A stretch of DNA of 64,000 nucleotides from CAWBQO01 sp963790965. GTDB lineage: Bacteria > Bacteroidota > Rhodothermia > Rhodothermales > DASSAV01. Where the stretch lies: assembly GCA_963790965.1 (NCBI GenBank), contig CAWBQO010000003.1, positions 1,240,001 through 1,304,000 on the forward strand. The letters are read 5' to 3'. The notes under the pieces were generated by a model that saw only the letters and a list, made by a program, of their open reading frames with translations, was not told the DNA's origin and did no database searches. This document shows positions 41,624-50,945 of the stretch, in pieces (position 1 is the stretch's first letter; every line of letters starts with the position of its first letter). A program made the translations under genes and the position numbers.

Positions 41624-42730
41624 TTACTGCCGCAGCGCGTCTTCTAACGCGGCCAAAAATGCCGTGTTCTCTGAGGGCGTACCGGCATTGACCCGCACAT
41701 ATCCGCCAAGTTGTCGATAGGAACTGACGTTGCGCAGGAGCACGCCGGCGTCTGCAAGACGGGACACCAGAAGGCCGGGCTTCACGTGCGTTTTGAATAT
41801 AAAAAAATTGGCTACGCTCGGGACGACGTCTTCTACGCCCGACTCTTGAAGGGCAAGAAACAGCGCGCGAGTAGATAGCTTCATTGCCGCGACGCGGTCC
41901 GCAACCAAGTCGGGCTTCGCCAACAGCGCCAGCGCCGCCGTTTCGGCGAGACGATCTACCACAAAAGGCAGCCGGGCTTTAAAGAACTCCGTGATCACCT
42001 CGGGCCGCGCTACCATGTATCCTATTCGAAGCCCCGCCAGGCCGGACGCTTTGGAGAACGTACGCAGGATAATTACATTCGGATACTCGTCCAGAAGCGA
42101 CAGGGCTGACGGCTCGGTGTTGAACTCAACGTAAGCCTCATCGATCACTACAAATCCCTCCGCGGCTTTCACGAGGGCTTCGATCTCGCCGAGAGGCATC
42201 GCAATTCCGGTGGGATTGTTCGGCGAGGCGATGACCGTAAGTGCCGGCCGATGCGCCCGGACGGCGTCGATGAGTGCGTCGGCATCGAACGACAGGTCTG
42301 CGCGCGGTTCTACCTCCACTAAATCGGCCTCATGAAGGCGCGCCACTTTGCCGTAGAGCGAAAAGAGCGGTGCCGGCAGGACGACCTTCGTGCCCCGTTC
42401 GAGGAGAACCAGCCCGAGCAAGTACGTCAACTCGTTCGAGCCGTTCGAGATGAGCATCCAGTCCTCCGGGACGCCGAGCTGCTCTGCGAGCGCTGCCCGA
42501 AGCCTGTCCGGATGCTCGTCCGGATACCGGTTGAACGGTATTTCGAAGATGCGCTCAACGAGGGCGCGTTTGAGGTCCTCCGGCAAGTCGAACGGACTTT
42601 CGTTCTGATTCAGCTTAACCGGCGGCGCGGCGTGTCCTCCCACGACGTATGGATGCTCGTCGCGCACGGCCGACCGAATGAAGGAGAGAACGCCGTTTGG
42701 CTGCGTTGAGGCTGAAGGCTTGGTTCTCAT
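41624..42730 (-). CDS. hisC: Histidinol-phosphate aminotransferase
   Basis: A 368-residue class I/II PLP aminotransferase. KLNQNESPFDLPEDL, FNRYPDEHPDRLRAALAEQLGV, LISNGSNELTYLL, ASPNNPTGIAMPL, FVVIDEAYVEF, the PLP lysine in TFSKASGLAGLRIGY, and GGYVRVNAGTPSEN fix it as HisC, which converts imidazole acetol-phosphate to histidinol phosphate. It follows hisD by 16 bases. The N-terminal 15 residues (RTKPSASTQPNGVLSF) are variable; the ATG at 42730 is the only one in this region. Cytosolic. Other his genes lie outside the window. Confidence 0.94.
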   Translation of the reverse strand: MRTKPSASTQPNGVLSFIRSAVRDEHPYVVGGHAAPPVKLNQNESPFDLPEDLKRALVERIFEIPFNRYPDEHPDRLRAALAEQLGVPEDWMLISNGSNELTYLLGLVLLERGTKVVLPAPLFSLYGKVARLHEADLVEVEPRADLSFDADALIDAVRAHRPALTVIASPNNPTGIAMPLGEIEALVKAAEGFVVIDEAYVEFNTEPSALSLLDEYPNVIILRTFSKASGLAGLRIGYMVARPEVITEFFKARLPFVVDRLAETAALALLAKPDLVADRVAAMKLSTRALFLALQESGVEDVVPSVANFFIFKTHVKPGLLVSRLADAGVLLRNVSSYRQLGGYVRVNAGTPSENTAFLAALEDALRQ

Positions 42731-42746
42731 GAAAAAAATAACGTAT

Positions 42747-44042
42747 TCACTGCGAAGCGGTCCCGTCGAGGCGCACCTGGATCGATAGCGCGTGGGCGTC
42801 CAGCGACTCGGCCCGGGCGAACTGCATAATATCCCGGCCCACGCGCTCGATTCGCTCTTTCGAGTAGGCGATCACAGACTGTTTACGAACGAACTGGTCC
42901 ACATTGAGCGCAGACGCATAACGTGCGGTGCCGCCGGTCGGGAGTACGTGGTTTGGTCCGGCAAAATAGTCACCCACCGGCTCTGGCGCGAACGGTCCAA
43001 GAAAAATGGCACCGGCATGGCGGATGCGCGTCATCACGGTCCAGGGTTCGCGGGTGATGATCTCCAGGTGCTCGGGTGCAAGTTCGTTCACCAGCGCGCA
43101 CGCCGCATCGAGATCCGGCGCTACGATGCACGCGCCGTAATCTCTGAGTGAGGCCTCGATGATCGCGCGCCGGGGCAACTCGGCCGTAAAGCGCTCGATC
43201 CATTCACCGACGGCCTCTGCGAGCGCGTGATCCGTGGTGACGAGGATAGCGGAGGCGCGCTCGTCGTGTTCGGCCTGGGAAAGCAAGTCGGCCGCCACGG
43301 AGCGCGGATCCGCCGTGCTGTCGGCGAGAACGACGATCTCGCTCGGCCCCGCAATGGCGTCGATCGCCACCCGCCCGAAGACCAGCTTCTTGGCCGCGGC
43401 AACATAGGCGTTGCCGGGTCCGGCAATCAGATCGACGCGCGGAACACTCTCCGTGCCGAAGGCAAACGCCGCTACGGCCTGCGCTCCGCCCACGGCGTAG
43501 ACATTCCGGATGCCGAGAAGATGGGCCGTCGCAAGAACGAGCGGGCTTGGCATTCCATCCGCGCCCGGTGGCGACGCCACGAAAATCTCGGGCACGCCGG
43601 CTACCTGCGCCGGAATGGCGTTCATCAAGAGGCTGGACGGATAGACCGCCTTCCCCCCCGGAACATACAGTCCCACGCGGTCCATCGCAACGACCCGCTG
43701 CCCGAGCACGACGCCGTCGCCGTCTTCGACGAACCAGGAGTTTTGCCGCTGCCGTTCGTGAAAGCGGCGGATGTTGTCGGCAGCTTTGAGGATGACGCCC
43801 CGCAGCTCGGCGTCCATGCCTTCCGCAGCTTCGCGAAGACGGCCCGGAGGCACGAGAATTGACGAAGGGCGAACGCCGTCGAAGCGTTCGGTAAGCTCGA
43901 GCAGCGCTGCGTCGCCGCCCGTTCTCACTTCCTCGATGACCTGCGCCGCTCTACCGGCGATGGCCTCGCTGAAAGAGGCATCGCGGTTAAAAACGGCGGC
44001 AAGGCGCGCGTGTCGTTCGTCAAAACCGATGATTGGAATCAT
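42747..44042 (-). CDS. hisD: Histidinol dehydrogenase
   Basis: A 431-residue zinc-dependent dehydrogenase catalysing the last two steps of histidine synthesis. Key regions: RVGLYVPGGKAVYPSSLLMNAIPAQVAGV, VYAVGGAQAVAAFAFG, VDLIAGPGNAYVAAAKKLVFG, DAIAGPSEIVVLADSTADP, LLSQAEHDERASAILVT with the zinc-binding Gln/His, and the catalytic Glu/His near ELAPEHLEI, then YFAGPNHVLPTGGTARYASALNVDQF. Length and order are normal. It follows dusB by 39 bases and precedes hisC by 16, so they form an operon. Start ATG at 44042 (IPIIGFDERHARLAAVF). Confidence 0.95.
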   Translation of the reverse strand: MIPIIGFDERHARLAAVFNRDASFSEAIAGRAAQVIEEVRTGGDAALLELTERFDGVRPSSILVPPGRLREAAEGMDAELRGVILKAADNIRRFHERQRQNSWFVEDGDGVVLGQRVVAMDRVGLYVPGGKAVYPSSLLMNAIPAQVAGVPEIFVASPPGADGMPSPLVLATAHLLGIRNVYAVGGAQAVAAFAFGTESVPRVDLIAGPGNAYVAAAKKLVFGRVAIDAIAGPSEIVVLADSTADPRSVAADLLSQAEHDERASAILVTTDHALAEAVGEWIERFTAELPRRAIIEASLRDYGACIVAPDLDAACALVNELAPEHLEIITREPWTVMTRIRHAGAIFLGPFAPEPVGDYFAGPNHVLPTGGTARYASALNVDQFVRKQSVIAYSKERIERVGRDIMQFARAESLDAHALSIQVRLDGTASQ

Positions 44043-44081
44043 GCTCTATCGACAACGGAAAACGGGTCGCTCCGGGAAGGA

Positions 44082-45152
44082 TCAAACTGCCGAGCCTTGG
44101 CCACTCTCCATGAGGCGCGTGCCCGGTAGCACCGCACGGCGCGTCTTCAAGCTCGCGGGCGGCACAGCAACGCGCGCCGAGGGTTCGTGCTCGTTGAAGT
44201 TGCGCAGCAACTCGATGGTGTCCTTCATGGCCGACTTTTCCATAATGAGGTGCCGAAGCCTGCTTGCATTCGGGAAGCCTTTAAAATAGCCGCCGTACAT
44301 GCGGCGCATCTCGAGCACGCCCTTCGCTTCTCCAAGCCACTCGCATTTCAGGGTCAGGTGCTCCGCCACTACGGCGACCCGCTCCTCCCACGAAGGCGGC
44401 GGCAGTACCTCACCGGTCTCCATAAACGCCTTTGCCTCCCTGAATATCCACGGATTCCCTATGGCACCGCGTCCAATCATGACGCCGTCCGCGCCCGTAT
44501 CCTCAAACATGCGCTGGATGAGCGCCGGCGTCGTGGCGTCGCCGTTCCCGATGAGCGGGATGCGAAGGTCCGGCATGTTCTTGAGCTTGCGCAGCCACGC
44601 CCAGTCCGCCTCGCCCTTGTACATCTGCGTGCGGGTACGGGCGTGAACCGTGAGCGCCTCGATGCCGGCATCCTGCAGCATCCGGGCCACGTCGAGAATC
44701 TGAATCGACGAATCATTCCATCCGAGGCGCGTCTTGACCGTGACGGGCCGCGACGCCTGCTCCACGACGGCGCGCGTGATGCTCTCCATCTTCGGCAGGT
44801 TGCGGAGAATGCCCGCGCCGCCATCCTTGCACACGACCTTCTTGACCGGACAGCCGAAATTGATGTCGATCGCGTCCGGCCCCGCCGCGTCCGCTATGGA
44901 GGCCGCCTGGCGAACCTGGTCCACCTCGCCGCCGAATATCTGGATCCCGAGCGGACGTTCTTCAGGATAAAACTCCAGCTTTTGAAGCGAATCCTCCGCT
45001 TCATAAACGAGACCGCCCGAGGCAATGAACTCCGTGAAGAGCATATCCGCCCCGTACCGCTTGCACAAGACGCGAAAGGGCGGATCGCTCACGTCCTCCA
45101 TCGGCGCGAGCAGGAGTGGCTGCCGGCCCAGATCTATGGATCCTATCTTCAT
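44082..45152 (-). CDS. dusB: tRNA-dihydrouridine synthase
   Basis: A 356-residue flavoenzyme that reduces uridines in tRNA D-loops. APMEDVSDPPFRVLCKRYGADMLFTEFIASGGLVYE opens the TIM barrel, the catalytic Cys is in DINFGCPVKKVVCKDGGAGILR, and TVKTRLGWNDSSI, LTVHARTRTQMYKGEADW, PLIGNGDATTPAL and VMIGRGAIGNPWIF bind FMN and tRNA. The C-terminal helical domain (LTLKCEWLGEAKGVLEMRRMYGGYFKGFPNASRLRHLI) is DusB-like. It appears to be the first gene of a dusB-hisD-hisC-nuclease transcript. The tail past residue 330 (ARVAVPPASLKTRRAV) is not conserved. Confidence 0.93.
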   Translation of the reverse strand: MKIGSIDLGRQPLLLAPMEDVSDPPFRVLCKRYGADMLFTEFIASGGLVYEAEDSLQKLEFYPEERPLGIQIFGGEVDQVRQAASIADAAGPDAIDINFGCPVKKVVCKDGGAGILRNLPKMESITRAVVEQASRPVTVKTRLGWNDSSIQILDVARMLQDAGIEALTVHARTRTQMYKGEADWAWLRKLKNMPDLRIPLIGNGDATTPALIQRMFEDTGADGVMIGRGAIGNPWIFREAKAFMETGEVLPPPSWEERVAVVAEHLTLKCEWLGEAKGVLEMRRMYGGYFKGFPNASRLRHLIMEKSAMKDTIELLRNFNEHEPSARVAVPPASLKTRRAVLPGTRLMESGQGSAV

Positions 45153-45281
45153 GCGCGAAAACCGTCAATTAGAGGCGACGGCTCGAACGAGAACCTTGCA
45201 CCGCTGTTCCAATGCAGAGGGATTCAGCGCGCGAGCGCGCTTGTGCATCCTTTTACAGCAGGGTAACGTAAGCGGCTACTG

Positions 45282-45306
45282 TTGACGGGCGCGCCGCTCC
45301 TATAAT
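45282..45306 (+). promoter_or_regulatory. Possible promoter of the PLDc_N protein
   Basis: TTGACG (45282-45287) and TATAAT (45301-45306) are both good boxes but are separated by only 13 bases, too short for a normal sigma-70 pair, so one of the two may be chance. They lie 65 bases before the start codon at 45371. Confidence 0.3.
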
Positions 45307-45370
45307 GACAGGCGCTGCCTTCCCCTGAACCCCCGGCCGGTAATCCCGGGCACCCGACCCCCTTATCGCT

Positions 45371-45634
45371 ATGCGAAAAACAGCCGCTCTCCCCGTCGCA
45401 CTCGTTTCGATGCTTGCTCTCGTGTTCGCCGGATGCGGGCCGAGTTTATTTGACCGCGTAAGCAACTTCTGGTCGCTGTCCTGCTGCGGCACGGTGATTG
45501 TCGTCCTCGACATTCTTGCGCTCGTCGAACTCGCCGGCAGCGCGCGGTCGCTTGGAAGCAAGATCATCTGGGCGCTGATCATCATCTTTATGCCCGTTCT
45601 CGGTTTGATTCTGTACTATTTCTTCGCGCGGTAG
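45371..45634 (+). CDS. Phospholipase D N-terminal-like small membrane protein
   Basis: An 87-residue protein. The first 24 residues (KTAALPVALVSMLALVFAGCG) form a lipoprotein-like signal. Two more membrane segments follow: CGTVIVVLDILALVELAGSAR and KIIWALIIIFMPVLGLILYYFFAR. The W-x-L-I-I-x-x-P-x-x-G-x-x-x-Y-Y pattern is the PLDc_N signature, usually found next to phospholipase D-like proteins or alone. The start ATG is at 45371. A hairpin (GACGCCGG/CCGGCGTC, 45684-45712) follows. Function unknown; probable inner-membrane protein. Confidence 0.72.
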   Translation: MRKTAALPVALVSMLALVFAGCGPSLFDRVSNFWSLSCCGTVIVVLDILALVELAGSARSLGSKIIWALIIIFMPVLGLILYYFFAR

Positions 45635-45683
45635 CCGGGACGGTCGGAACCTTTTGTGCAGCAAGGAGGCTTCAACTCCGTAG

Positions 45684-45712
45684 GACGCCGGGCACCCATC
45701 CCGTCCGGCGTC
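45684..45712 (+). terminator. Weak terminator hairpin after the PLDc_N gene
   Basis: GACGCCGG (45684-45691) and CCGGCGTC (45705-45712) form an eight-base GC stem, with no T-run after it. It lies 50 bases after the stop codon. Confidence 0.4.
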
Positions 45713-45737
45713 TGGATTCCTCTACAGTTGCATTGAC

Positions 45738-46805
45738 ATGCCCCGCTGCGTCGTTCCGCGCCTGCTCCTGCTGCTTCTATTCGCCGCCTGCCCGCTGCTT
45801 GCCCACGGGCAGGATACGGCGCTCCTGCTCGGCGTCCGCTACAGCGAGCGCATCCCCCGACCGCTGCCCTACTATGCGGGAACCGGCGATTCGCTCTCCA
45901 GGCCCGTCTACGGCACGCTCTATATTGCTGCGCGGAACGGCAAGATCTCGGCGACACCGCGCCTGAGCGGTCTCTACGTGCCCCGCAGCGACGGCTTCTG
46001 GCGCGTAGACGCGAAAAGGAGCATCTATAACGACTGGGTGGAAGACTTCGTGTGGGCTGCCCCCGTCGGCGACTCGCCGCAACTCAACGGCATTCCGTCC
46101 TACAATGGCGAATACTGCGAGGGCCACCGCACCCAGCAGATAAACTTCGCGTCGAGCGATCTGCTCGCAGTAGAGGTGCGCAGCGCCGGCTACTGCGAAG
46201 ACGCGGCGCACCCCTGGAATTTCAACACCTTCGCCGTCATCCCGATTGACAGCGCCGACCACCTCGGCGTGCCGCTGTCGCGCCTCTTCGGATCCCCCGG
46301 CCGCGAGGCCCTCTATGCCGGAGCGGACGCGGCCATCGGAAAGCTGCGCGCCGCCGACCGCGAGAAGTACGTCTCCCGCCCCGATGAGGCGAGCTGGAAC
46401 ATAGCACGTGGCAGCGGAAAGTGGGTCGTGAGGGGACGACTGGACCCGAGTGTCGTTACCCGGTCCGAGGTCCTTGACTTCGACGTCGATCTCAAAAACC
46501 TCACGCCCGTTACCGGGCGGAGTGGCGGCGGCACGACCTGGGATGTCGTGCGCGCCTTCGCGCCCGGTGCCACTGACGCCTTCGGATCGCCCACGGGCGA
46601 CCTCGTCATCATTCAGCAGGCAAACACGCTCACGGTCCACCGCGTGGCGGAAGGCAAGATCCAGCCGAGCGCGCTCACCATACCCCTGCCGGCAGGCACC
46701 CGGGCTGTCTCCGCGCGATGGGCCGGCGGCGCGGAAGCGCGGCGGTGGTCGACGCAGTTTCCCGATCTCGTTCGCGCCGTCTCGGGAGCCAAGCGCATCC
46801 GGTAG
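45738..46805 (+). CDS. Exported protein of unknown function
   Basis: A 355-residue protein with a signal peptide (CVVPRLLLLLLFAACPLLAHGQ). The mature part is mostly beta: LYIAARNGKISATPRLSGLYV, WVEDFVWAAPVGDSPQLNGIPSYNGEYCEGH, LAVEVRSAGYCEDAAHPWNFNTFAV. Cys in NGEYCEGH and AGYCEDA could form a disulfide. I do not recognise a family. The start ATG follows the upstream hairpin by 25 bases. It is convergent with crcB, with nine bases between stop codons. No motif suggests an enzyme. Confidence 0.75.
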   Translation: MPRCVVPRLLLLLLFAACPLLAHGQDTALLLGVRYSERIPRPLPYYAGTGDSLSRPVYGTLYIAARNGKISATPRLSGLYVPRSDGFWRVDAKRSIYNDWVEDFVWAAPVGDSPQLNGIPSYNGEYCEGHRTQQINFASSDLLAVEVRSAGYCEDAAHPWNFNTFAVIPIDSADHLGVPLSRLFGSPGREALYAGADAAIGKLRAADREKYVSRPDEASWNIARGSGKWVVRGRLDPSVVTRSEVLDFDVDLKNLTPVTGRSGGGTTWDVVRAFAPGATDAFGSPTGDLVIIQQANTLTVHRVAEGKIQPSALTIPLPAGTRAVSARWAGGAEARRWSTQFPDLVRAVSGAKRIR

Positions 46806-46814
46806 CGACCTCCA

Positions 46815-47198
46815 TTAAGGCCGAACGAGCGCCATTCCGGCGACGACGCAGAGCAAGCCCAGCACGACGCTACCCCCGGCATTTAGAAGTGCAAGACCGA
46901 GGCGGCCGTCCTGAAGCAGGGCGATGGTCTCCACGCTGAAGGTTGAAAAGGTCGTAAACGACCCGAGAAACCCCACCACGGCGAAGTAGCGGAGCGGTCC
47001 GCCACCGCCCTGGCGCTCGAACAGACCCACGGCCGCGCCGATAAGGAGGCACCCAATCAGGTTCACGAGCCAGGTACTCAGAGGAAGTGCTCCCTTCCAG
47101 TACTGCGAGACGAGCAGGCCCGCGGCGAATCGCGCGAGCGCGCCGCTCGCCCCACCGAGCGCGACCATCGCGACGGCGTAGGCGGCTTCAGCGGGCAT
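46815..47198 (-). CDS. crcB: Fluoride exporter CrcB/Fluc
   Basis: A 127-residue four-helix membrane protein of the Fluc channel family, which exports fluoride. GGASGALARFAAG, LPLSTWLVNLIGCLLIGAAVGLF with the conserved Asn, and VGFLGSFTTFSTFSVETIALL with the FxTFS motif are intact. Two copies would form the antiparallel dimer, either as a homodimer or with another Fluc gene; only one is here. The frame extends far upstream, but the true start is the ATG at 47198, which lies 11 bases inside the upstream binding-protein gene, so translation is coupled to it. No fluoride riboswitch is seen nearby. Confidence 0.92.
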   Translation of the reverse strand: MPAEAAYAVAMVALGGASGALARFAAGLLVSQYWKGALPLSTWLVNLIGCLLIGAAVGLFERQGGGGPLRYFAVVGFLGSFTTFSTFSVETIALLQDGRLGLALLNAGGSVVLGLLCVVAGMALVRP

Positions 47199-48264
47199 TG
47201 TGCTCCTCGAGGTAAGCCGCTCCCCGGCCCTTGATGTTCTCATCCCAGAACTGCATCCACGTAGGACCGTCTGCCGCGAGGCGCTCCCAGTCGATGTCCA
47301 TCGGCTCGATGCGTGTTCGGCCAATCCAGGCGGGCATACGCGCCTCGTCGATGTCCTCGCGCACGGGAATGCGGTAGAACCGCTCCGCCTGCTCGACGAG
47401 AGCGCTGTCCGAGGTGACGTACTCGTAGAACGCTTTCGCAAGATCCGGCGCAGGCGCACCGGCCACGAGCGCAATGCCGTCCACGAGCACCGGCGTACCG
47501 CTCTGCGGAACCCGGTAGCCGAACGGATAGCCGTTCGTTTGCGTCTGAAGTTCGATGTCGGGCATATTCCACAGCGTCGCGTCCCCCTCTTCTCGCGCCA
47601 GGCGGATGTAGAGCTGCGTCGGGTCGGCGGCGTAGGTCTTCACGTTTTCGTCCAGACGCGCCAGCCAGCGGTAGCCCTCCTCAACGGTTGGTTGCCTCAG
47701 AATCATCGCGCCGAAGATGGTGCGCATCCCGGAACTCTCCATGGGCATGCGGATGAGGATGCGGCCCTTCCACTTCGGGTCGAGCAGGTCGTCCCAGTCG
47801 CGCGGCGCCTCCAGCGAATCGACTGTTCGGGTGTTATAGGCGAGTACCTGGGGCGTGAGGAAGGTGCCGTACCAGCGGTCTTCCGCATCGCGGGTGTAAG
47901 GCGGCACCGCGCCGGCCCAGGAAGGCGCATAGGCCGCGAGAAGGCCCTCCTCGGCGGCGCGGGCAAACGTCGGACTATCACCACCCCACCAGAGACTTGC
48001 CTGCGGATTCTGGCTTTCCGTCCGGATGCGGTCATACGCCGTCTGCCCGCCCATGTCGATCCACTGCACGTCCACATCGGGGTGGCGCGCCTCGAACCCC
48101 TCCTCGTAGAGCGACAGCATCTCCTTGCCATGGGGCGAGTAGACGACGAGCCGCTCCCGGCGGTCCGACGAACAGCCGCTAACGGCGGCGACCAGTACGA
48201 GTGCGAAAAGCCCGCGCTCGATCAGTATTCGGCCGATCCGCAGCCACTGTGATCGCGTCCTCAT
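47188..48264 (-). CDS. Extracellular solute-binding lipoprotein (iron/type 1-like)
   Basis: A 358-residue periplasmic binding protein anchored as a lipoprotein (LVLVAAVSGCSS, Cys about residue 31). The fold of ferric/putrescine-type binding proteins is visible: LVVYSPHGKEMLSLYEEGFE, VDVQWIDMGGQTAYDRI, ASLWWGGDSPTFARAAEEGLL, YGTFLTPQVLAYNTRTV, PRDWDDLLDPKWKGRILI, VPQSGTPVLVDGIALVAGAP, AKAFYEYVTSDSALVEQAERFYRIP. No permease or ATPase for it is in the window. It overlaps crcB by 11 bases. Substrate is unknown; the relatives bind ferric iron, spermidine or thiamine. Confidence 0.85.
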   Translation of the reverse strand: MRTRSQWLRIGRILIERGLFALVLVAAVSGCSSDRRERLVVYSPHGKEMLSLYEEGFEARHPDVDVQWIDMGGQTAYDRIRTESQNPQASLWWGGDSPTFARAAEEGLLAAYAPSWAGAVPPYTRDAEDRWYGTFLTPQVLAYNTRTVDSLEAPRDWDDLLDPKWKGRILIRMPMESSGMRTIFGAMILRQPTVEEGYRWLARLDENVKTYAADPTQLYIRLAREEGDATLWNMPDIELQTQTNGYPFGYRVPQSGTPVLVDGIALVAGAPAPDLAKAFYEYVTSDSALVEQAERFYRIPVREDIDEARMPAWIGRTRIEPMDIDWERLAADGPTWMQFWDENIKGRGAAYLEEHNAR

Positions 48265-48324
48265 AATCTGTCTTGATCTATTCTAAACCTTCTTCTTCGG
48301 CAGTCGCCCGTGCGGTCCCGAACT

Positions 48325-50655
48325 TCATTCTTCTATTCGGCGGAGGCCGGCGAGCCGCAGCTTCATCTTTTTCTGCCCGACTTCTTTGAAGAACACCATG
48401 GCCGAGGTTTGTTCGCCGGTCCCCTCCAAAGAGAGAACCTTGCCTTCGCCAAAGAGCCGATGTTCAACACGGATGCCCGGCACGATCTGCGACGCCTCTT
48501 CGTCATAGACGATCTGCCGCTCGCCCTTCTTTGCCGCCTTGCGTCCGGCCTCCGGTACGTCGGTGCGCAAGCTGCGCCGCCAGTAGTTCGGGTCGACGCC
48601 CTCGAAGCTACTCGACCGAGTCTCTGCCGCATCGAGACTAAAGCGGCCGGACTTGGTCACGAACGCCGCTCCTGTTTCGGTGCGTAGCACTTCGGCATCC
48701 GCTTCATCAAGAAAACGGCTGCGCGTCGACGACTGCGATTCGCCGTAGCGCCACCGGCTTCGCGCGTAGGAAAGATAGAGGCGGTCTTCGGCGCGCGTTA
48801 TGCCTACATAGAAGAGCCGCCTCTCCTCCTCCAGTTCTTTAAGGTCCTGCGCGGCCTTCTGTAGCGGGAACAGCCCCTCCTCCATGCCGCTGACGAACAC
48901 CACCGGATACTCCAGCCCCTTCGAGGCATGGAGCGTCATGAGCGTCACGCGGTTTGCGTCGCCATCCTCGTTGTCGGCGTCGGTGAGCAGCGAGACTTCC
49001 TGAAGGAACGAGCTTAGGGTAGCCGTCTCGCCGGAAGCAGACGTGAACTCAGCGATCGCGCTGATTAGCTCCTGCACGTTCTCCCAGCGAACCAGGCTTT
49101 CCTGCGTGTTCTCCTGGCGCAGCTCGCTCAGGATGCCCGTCTCCTCGATGAGCGATCGCGCCACTTCATCAGCCGGATGGCCGTTCGACTGCGCGGCGTG
49201 TTTGGCGATCATGAAGCGAAACCGCTCGACCGCCGCGCGGGCGCGTTGATGAATGCCGGACTCCTGCACCCGCTCGACGGCTTGCCAGAGCGTCAGGCCC
49301 TCCCGACGCGCGAACTCCGCCAGATCCTCCTGCGACTTCGCCCCGATGCCGCGTACGGGATAATTGATGACCCGCTGCAGACTCGCGGTGTCGTTCGGAT
49401 TGACGACGAGCCGAAGGTACGCGATGACGTCCTTGATTTCTTTACGCTGGTAGAACGACAGGCCGCCCACGATGCGATAAGGAATGCTGCCGCGCCGCAG
49501 ACCATCTTCCAGCGAACGGCTCTGCGCATTCGTGCGGTAGAGGATCGCGAAGTCCTTGTACGAATGCCCGAGCCGCACCTGAAGATCGCGGATGGTGCGC
49601 TCGATCTTCATCGCTTCGTCCTTTTCGTTATCCGCAACGATGAGGGTGATCGGGTCGCCTTCGCGGTTCTCCGTCCACAGCGACTTTTTAAGCTGATTCT
49701 TGTTGTTTTTGATAACAGAATCGGCCAGTTGCAAGATGCGGCGGGTCGAACGGTAATTCTGTTCGAGCCGGATCACGGCCGCATCTTTGAAATCCCGCTG
49801 GAACGAAAGGATGTTGCCAATATCCGCTCCGCGAAAGGCATAGATACTCTGCGCGTCGTCCCCGACCACGCAGAGATTGCCGTGCCCCTGTGAGAGCATC
49901 CGCGCCAGACGGTACTGCGCGTGGTTCGTGTCCTGGTACTCGTCGATGTGAACGTACTTCCAGAGCCGCTGGTACCGCGCGAGGGTTTCCGGGGAGCGCT
50001 CGAAAAGCTCGATGGGGCGAATGAGAAGGTCGTCGAAGTCCATCGCGTTCGCCTGCCGAAGCGCGGCTTCATATGGACCGAAGATCTGCGCCGCCTTGTC
50101 CTCCGGCGGCGTGGAAGCGAGCCGCGCGTATTGCGCCGGGGACACCAGCTGGTTCTTGGCTCCCGAGATCAGGCCGCGTAAAAGGCGGGCGCTGAACTGC
50201 TTCGGGTCGACGTTAAAGCGGGACATGAGGTCCTTCAGAATGCGCTCCGTATCATCCGGATCGTAGATACTGAAGTTCTTCGTAAAGCCTATGGTCTCCG
50301 CCTCGCGCCGCAGGACGCGGGCGAAGGTGGCGTGAAAGGTGCCGACCCACATGCTTCGCGCGCCTTCGGGGCCGAGCAGATGAAGGATACGGTCCTTCAT
50401 TTCACGCGCGGCTTTGTTGGTAAACGTCAGCGCGAGAATGTCCCGAGGCTCCGCGCGGCCGGACGCGATCAGGTAAGCCACGCGGTGCGTGAGCGTACGG
50501 GTCTTGCCGGAGCCAGGCCCGGCGATGATCAGAACAGCGCCCTCCGTGGTACCGGCGGCTTCTTGCTGAGCCGGGTTCAACCCGCGGAGAATCGCGTCGG
50601 CCTCTTCCTGTTGTGCGGGATCTACGGGGACGGCGGGCAAACTAAATTCTCGCAT
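48325..50655 (-). CDS. pcrA: UvrD/PcrA-type superfamily I DNA helicase
   Basis: A 776-residue 3'-5' helicase. LNPAQQEAAGTTEGAVLIIAGPGSGKTRTLTHRVAYLI holds the Q-motif and Walker A. Other motifs follow in order: LTFTNKAAREMKDRI (Ia), HIDEYQDTNHAQYRLARML (II), VVGDDAQSIYAFRGADI (III), VIRLEQNYRSTRRIL (IV), VTLMTLHASKGLEYPVVFVSGMEEGLFP (V) and EEERRLFYVGITRAEDRLYLSYA (VI). The C-terminal tail (GIRVEHRLFGEGKVLSLEGTG) is the Tudor-like domain of PcrA/UvrD. It acts in nucleotide excision repair and replication-fork clearing. Start ATG at 50655 (REFSLPAVPVDPAQ). No close co-transcribed partner. Confidence 0.95.
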   Translation of the reverse strand: MREFSLPAVPVDPAQQEEADAILRGLNPAQQEAAGTTEGAVLIIAGPGSGKTRTLTHRVAYLIASGRAEPRDILALTFTNKAAREMKDRILHLLGPEGARSMWVGTFHATFARVLRREAETIGFTKNFSIYDPDDTERILKDLMSRFNVDPKQFSARLLRGLISGAKNQLVSPAQYARLASTPPEDKAAQIFGPYEAALRQANAMDFDDLLIRPIELFERSPETLARYQRLWKYVHIDEYQDTNHAQYRLARMLSQGHGNLCVVGDDAQSIYAFRGADIGNILSFQRDFKDAAVIRLEQNYRSTRRILQLADSVIKNNKNQLKKSLWTENREGDPITLIVADNEKDEAMKIERTIRDLQVRLGHSYKDFAILYRTNAQSRSLEDGLRRGSIPYRIVGGLSFYQRKEIKDVIAYLRLVVNPNDTASLQRVINYPVRGIGAKSQEDLAEFARREGLTLWQAVERVQESGIHQRARAAVERFRFMIAKHAAQSNGHPADEVARSLIEETGILSELRQENTQESLVRWENVQELISAIAEFTSASGETATLSSFLQEVSLLTDADNEDGDANRVTLMTLHASKGLEYPVVFVSGMEEGLFPLQKAAQDLKELEEERRLFYVGITRAEDRLYLSYARSRWRYGESQSSTRSRFLDEADAEVLRTETGAAFVTKSGRFSLDAAETRSSSFEGVDPNYWRRSLRTDVPEAGRKAAKKGERQIVYDEEASQIVPGIRVEHRLFGEGKVLSLEGTGEQTSAMVFFKEVGQKKMKLRLAGLRRIEE

Positions 50656-50945
50656 GGACGGCCGAGGTAAGTACAGAACGCGAAAGTCTCAAAACGCAAT
50701 TGTCTTAAAGCGCAGAGGTCTCAAGATAAAGAAGCGGCACCGTTTCCGGCAGAGGGGTAACGGAACGTACGCCGGGCGGATCCGGTCACATCCGGCGGGG
50801 CGACCCTTGTTGCGCGAAGGAGGTGCATTGGCGTTGCGCATTCACCGCCTCTTCTTGCTTGAAGCCGTATATTGCGGCCGCCGCCGGAGCCTTTCGGCGC
50901 ATGGATGGAATCTGAACTCGCTTTTCTATTCGGCCGCTTACTCGC

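Noticed and set aside
46898..47198. Fluoride riboswitch near crcB
   Set aside because: crcB starts inside the upstream gene, leaving no leader, and no riboswitch-like fold is seen upstream of the binding-protein gene.
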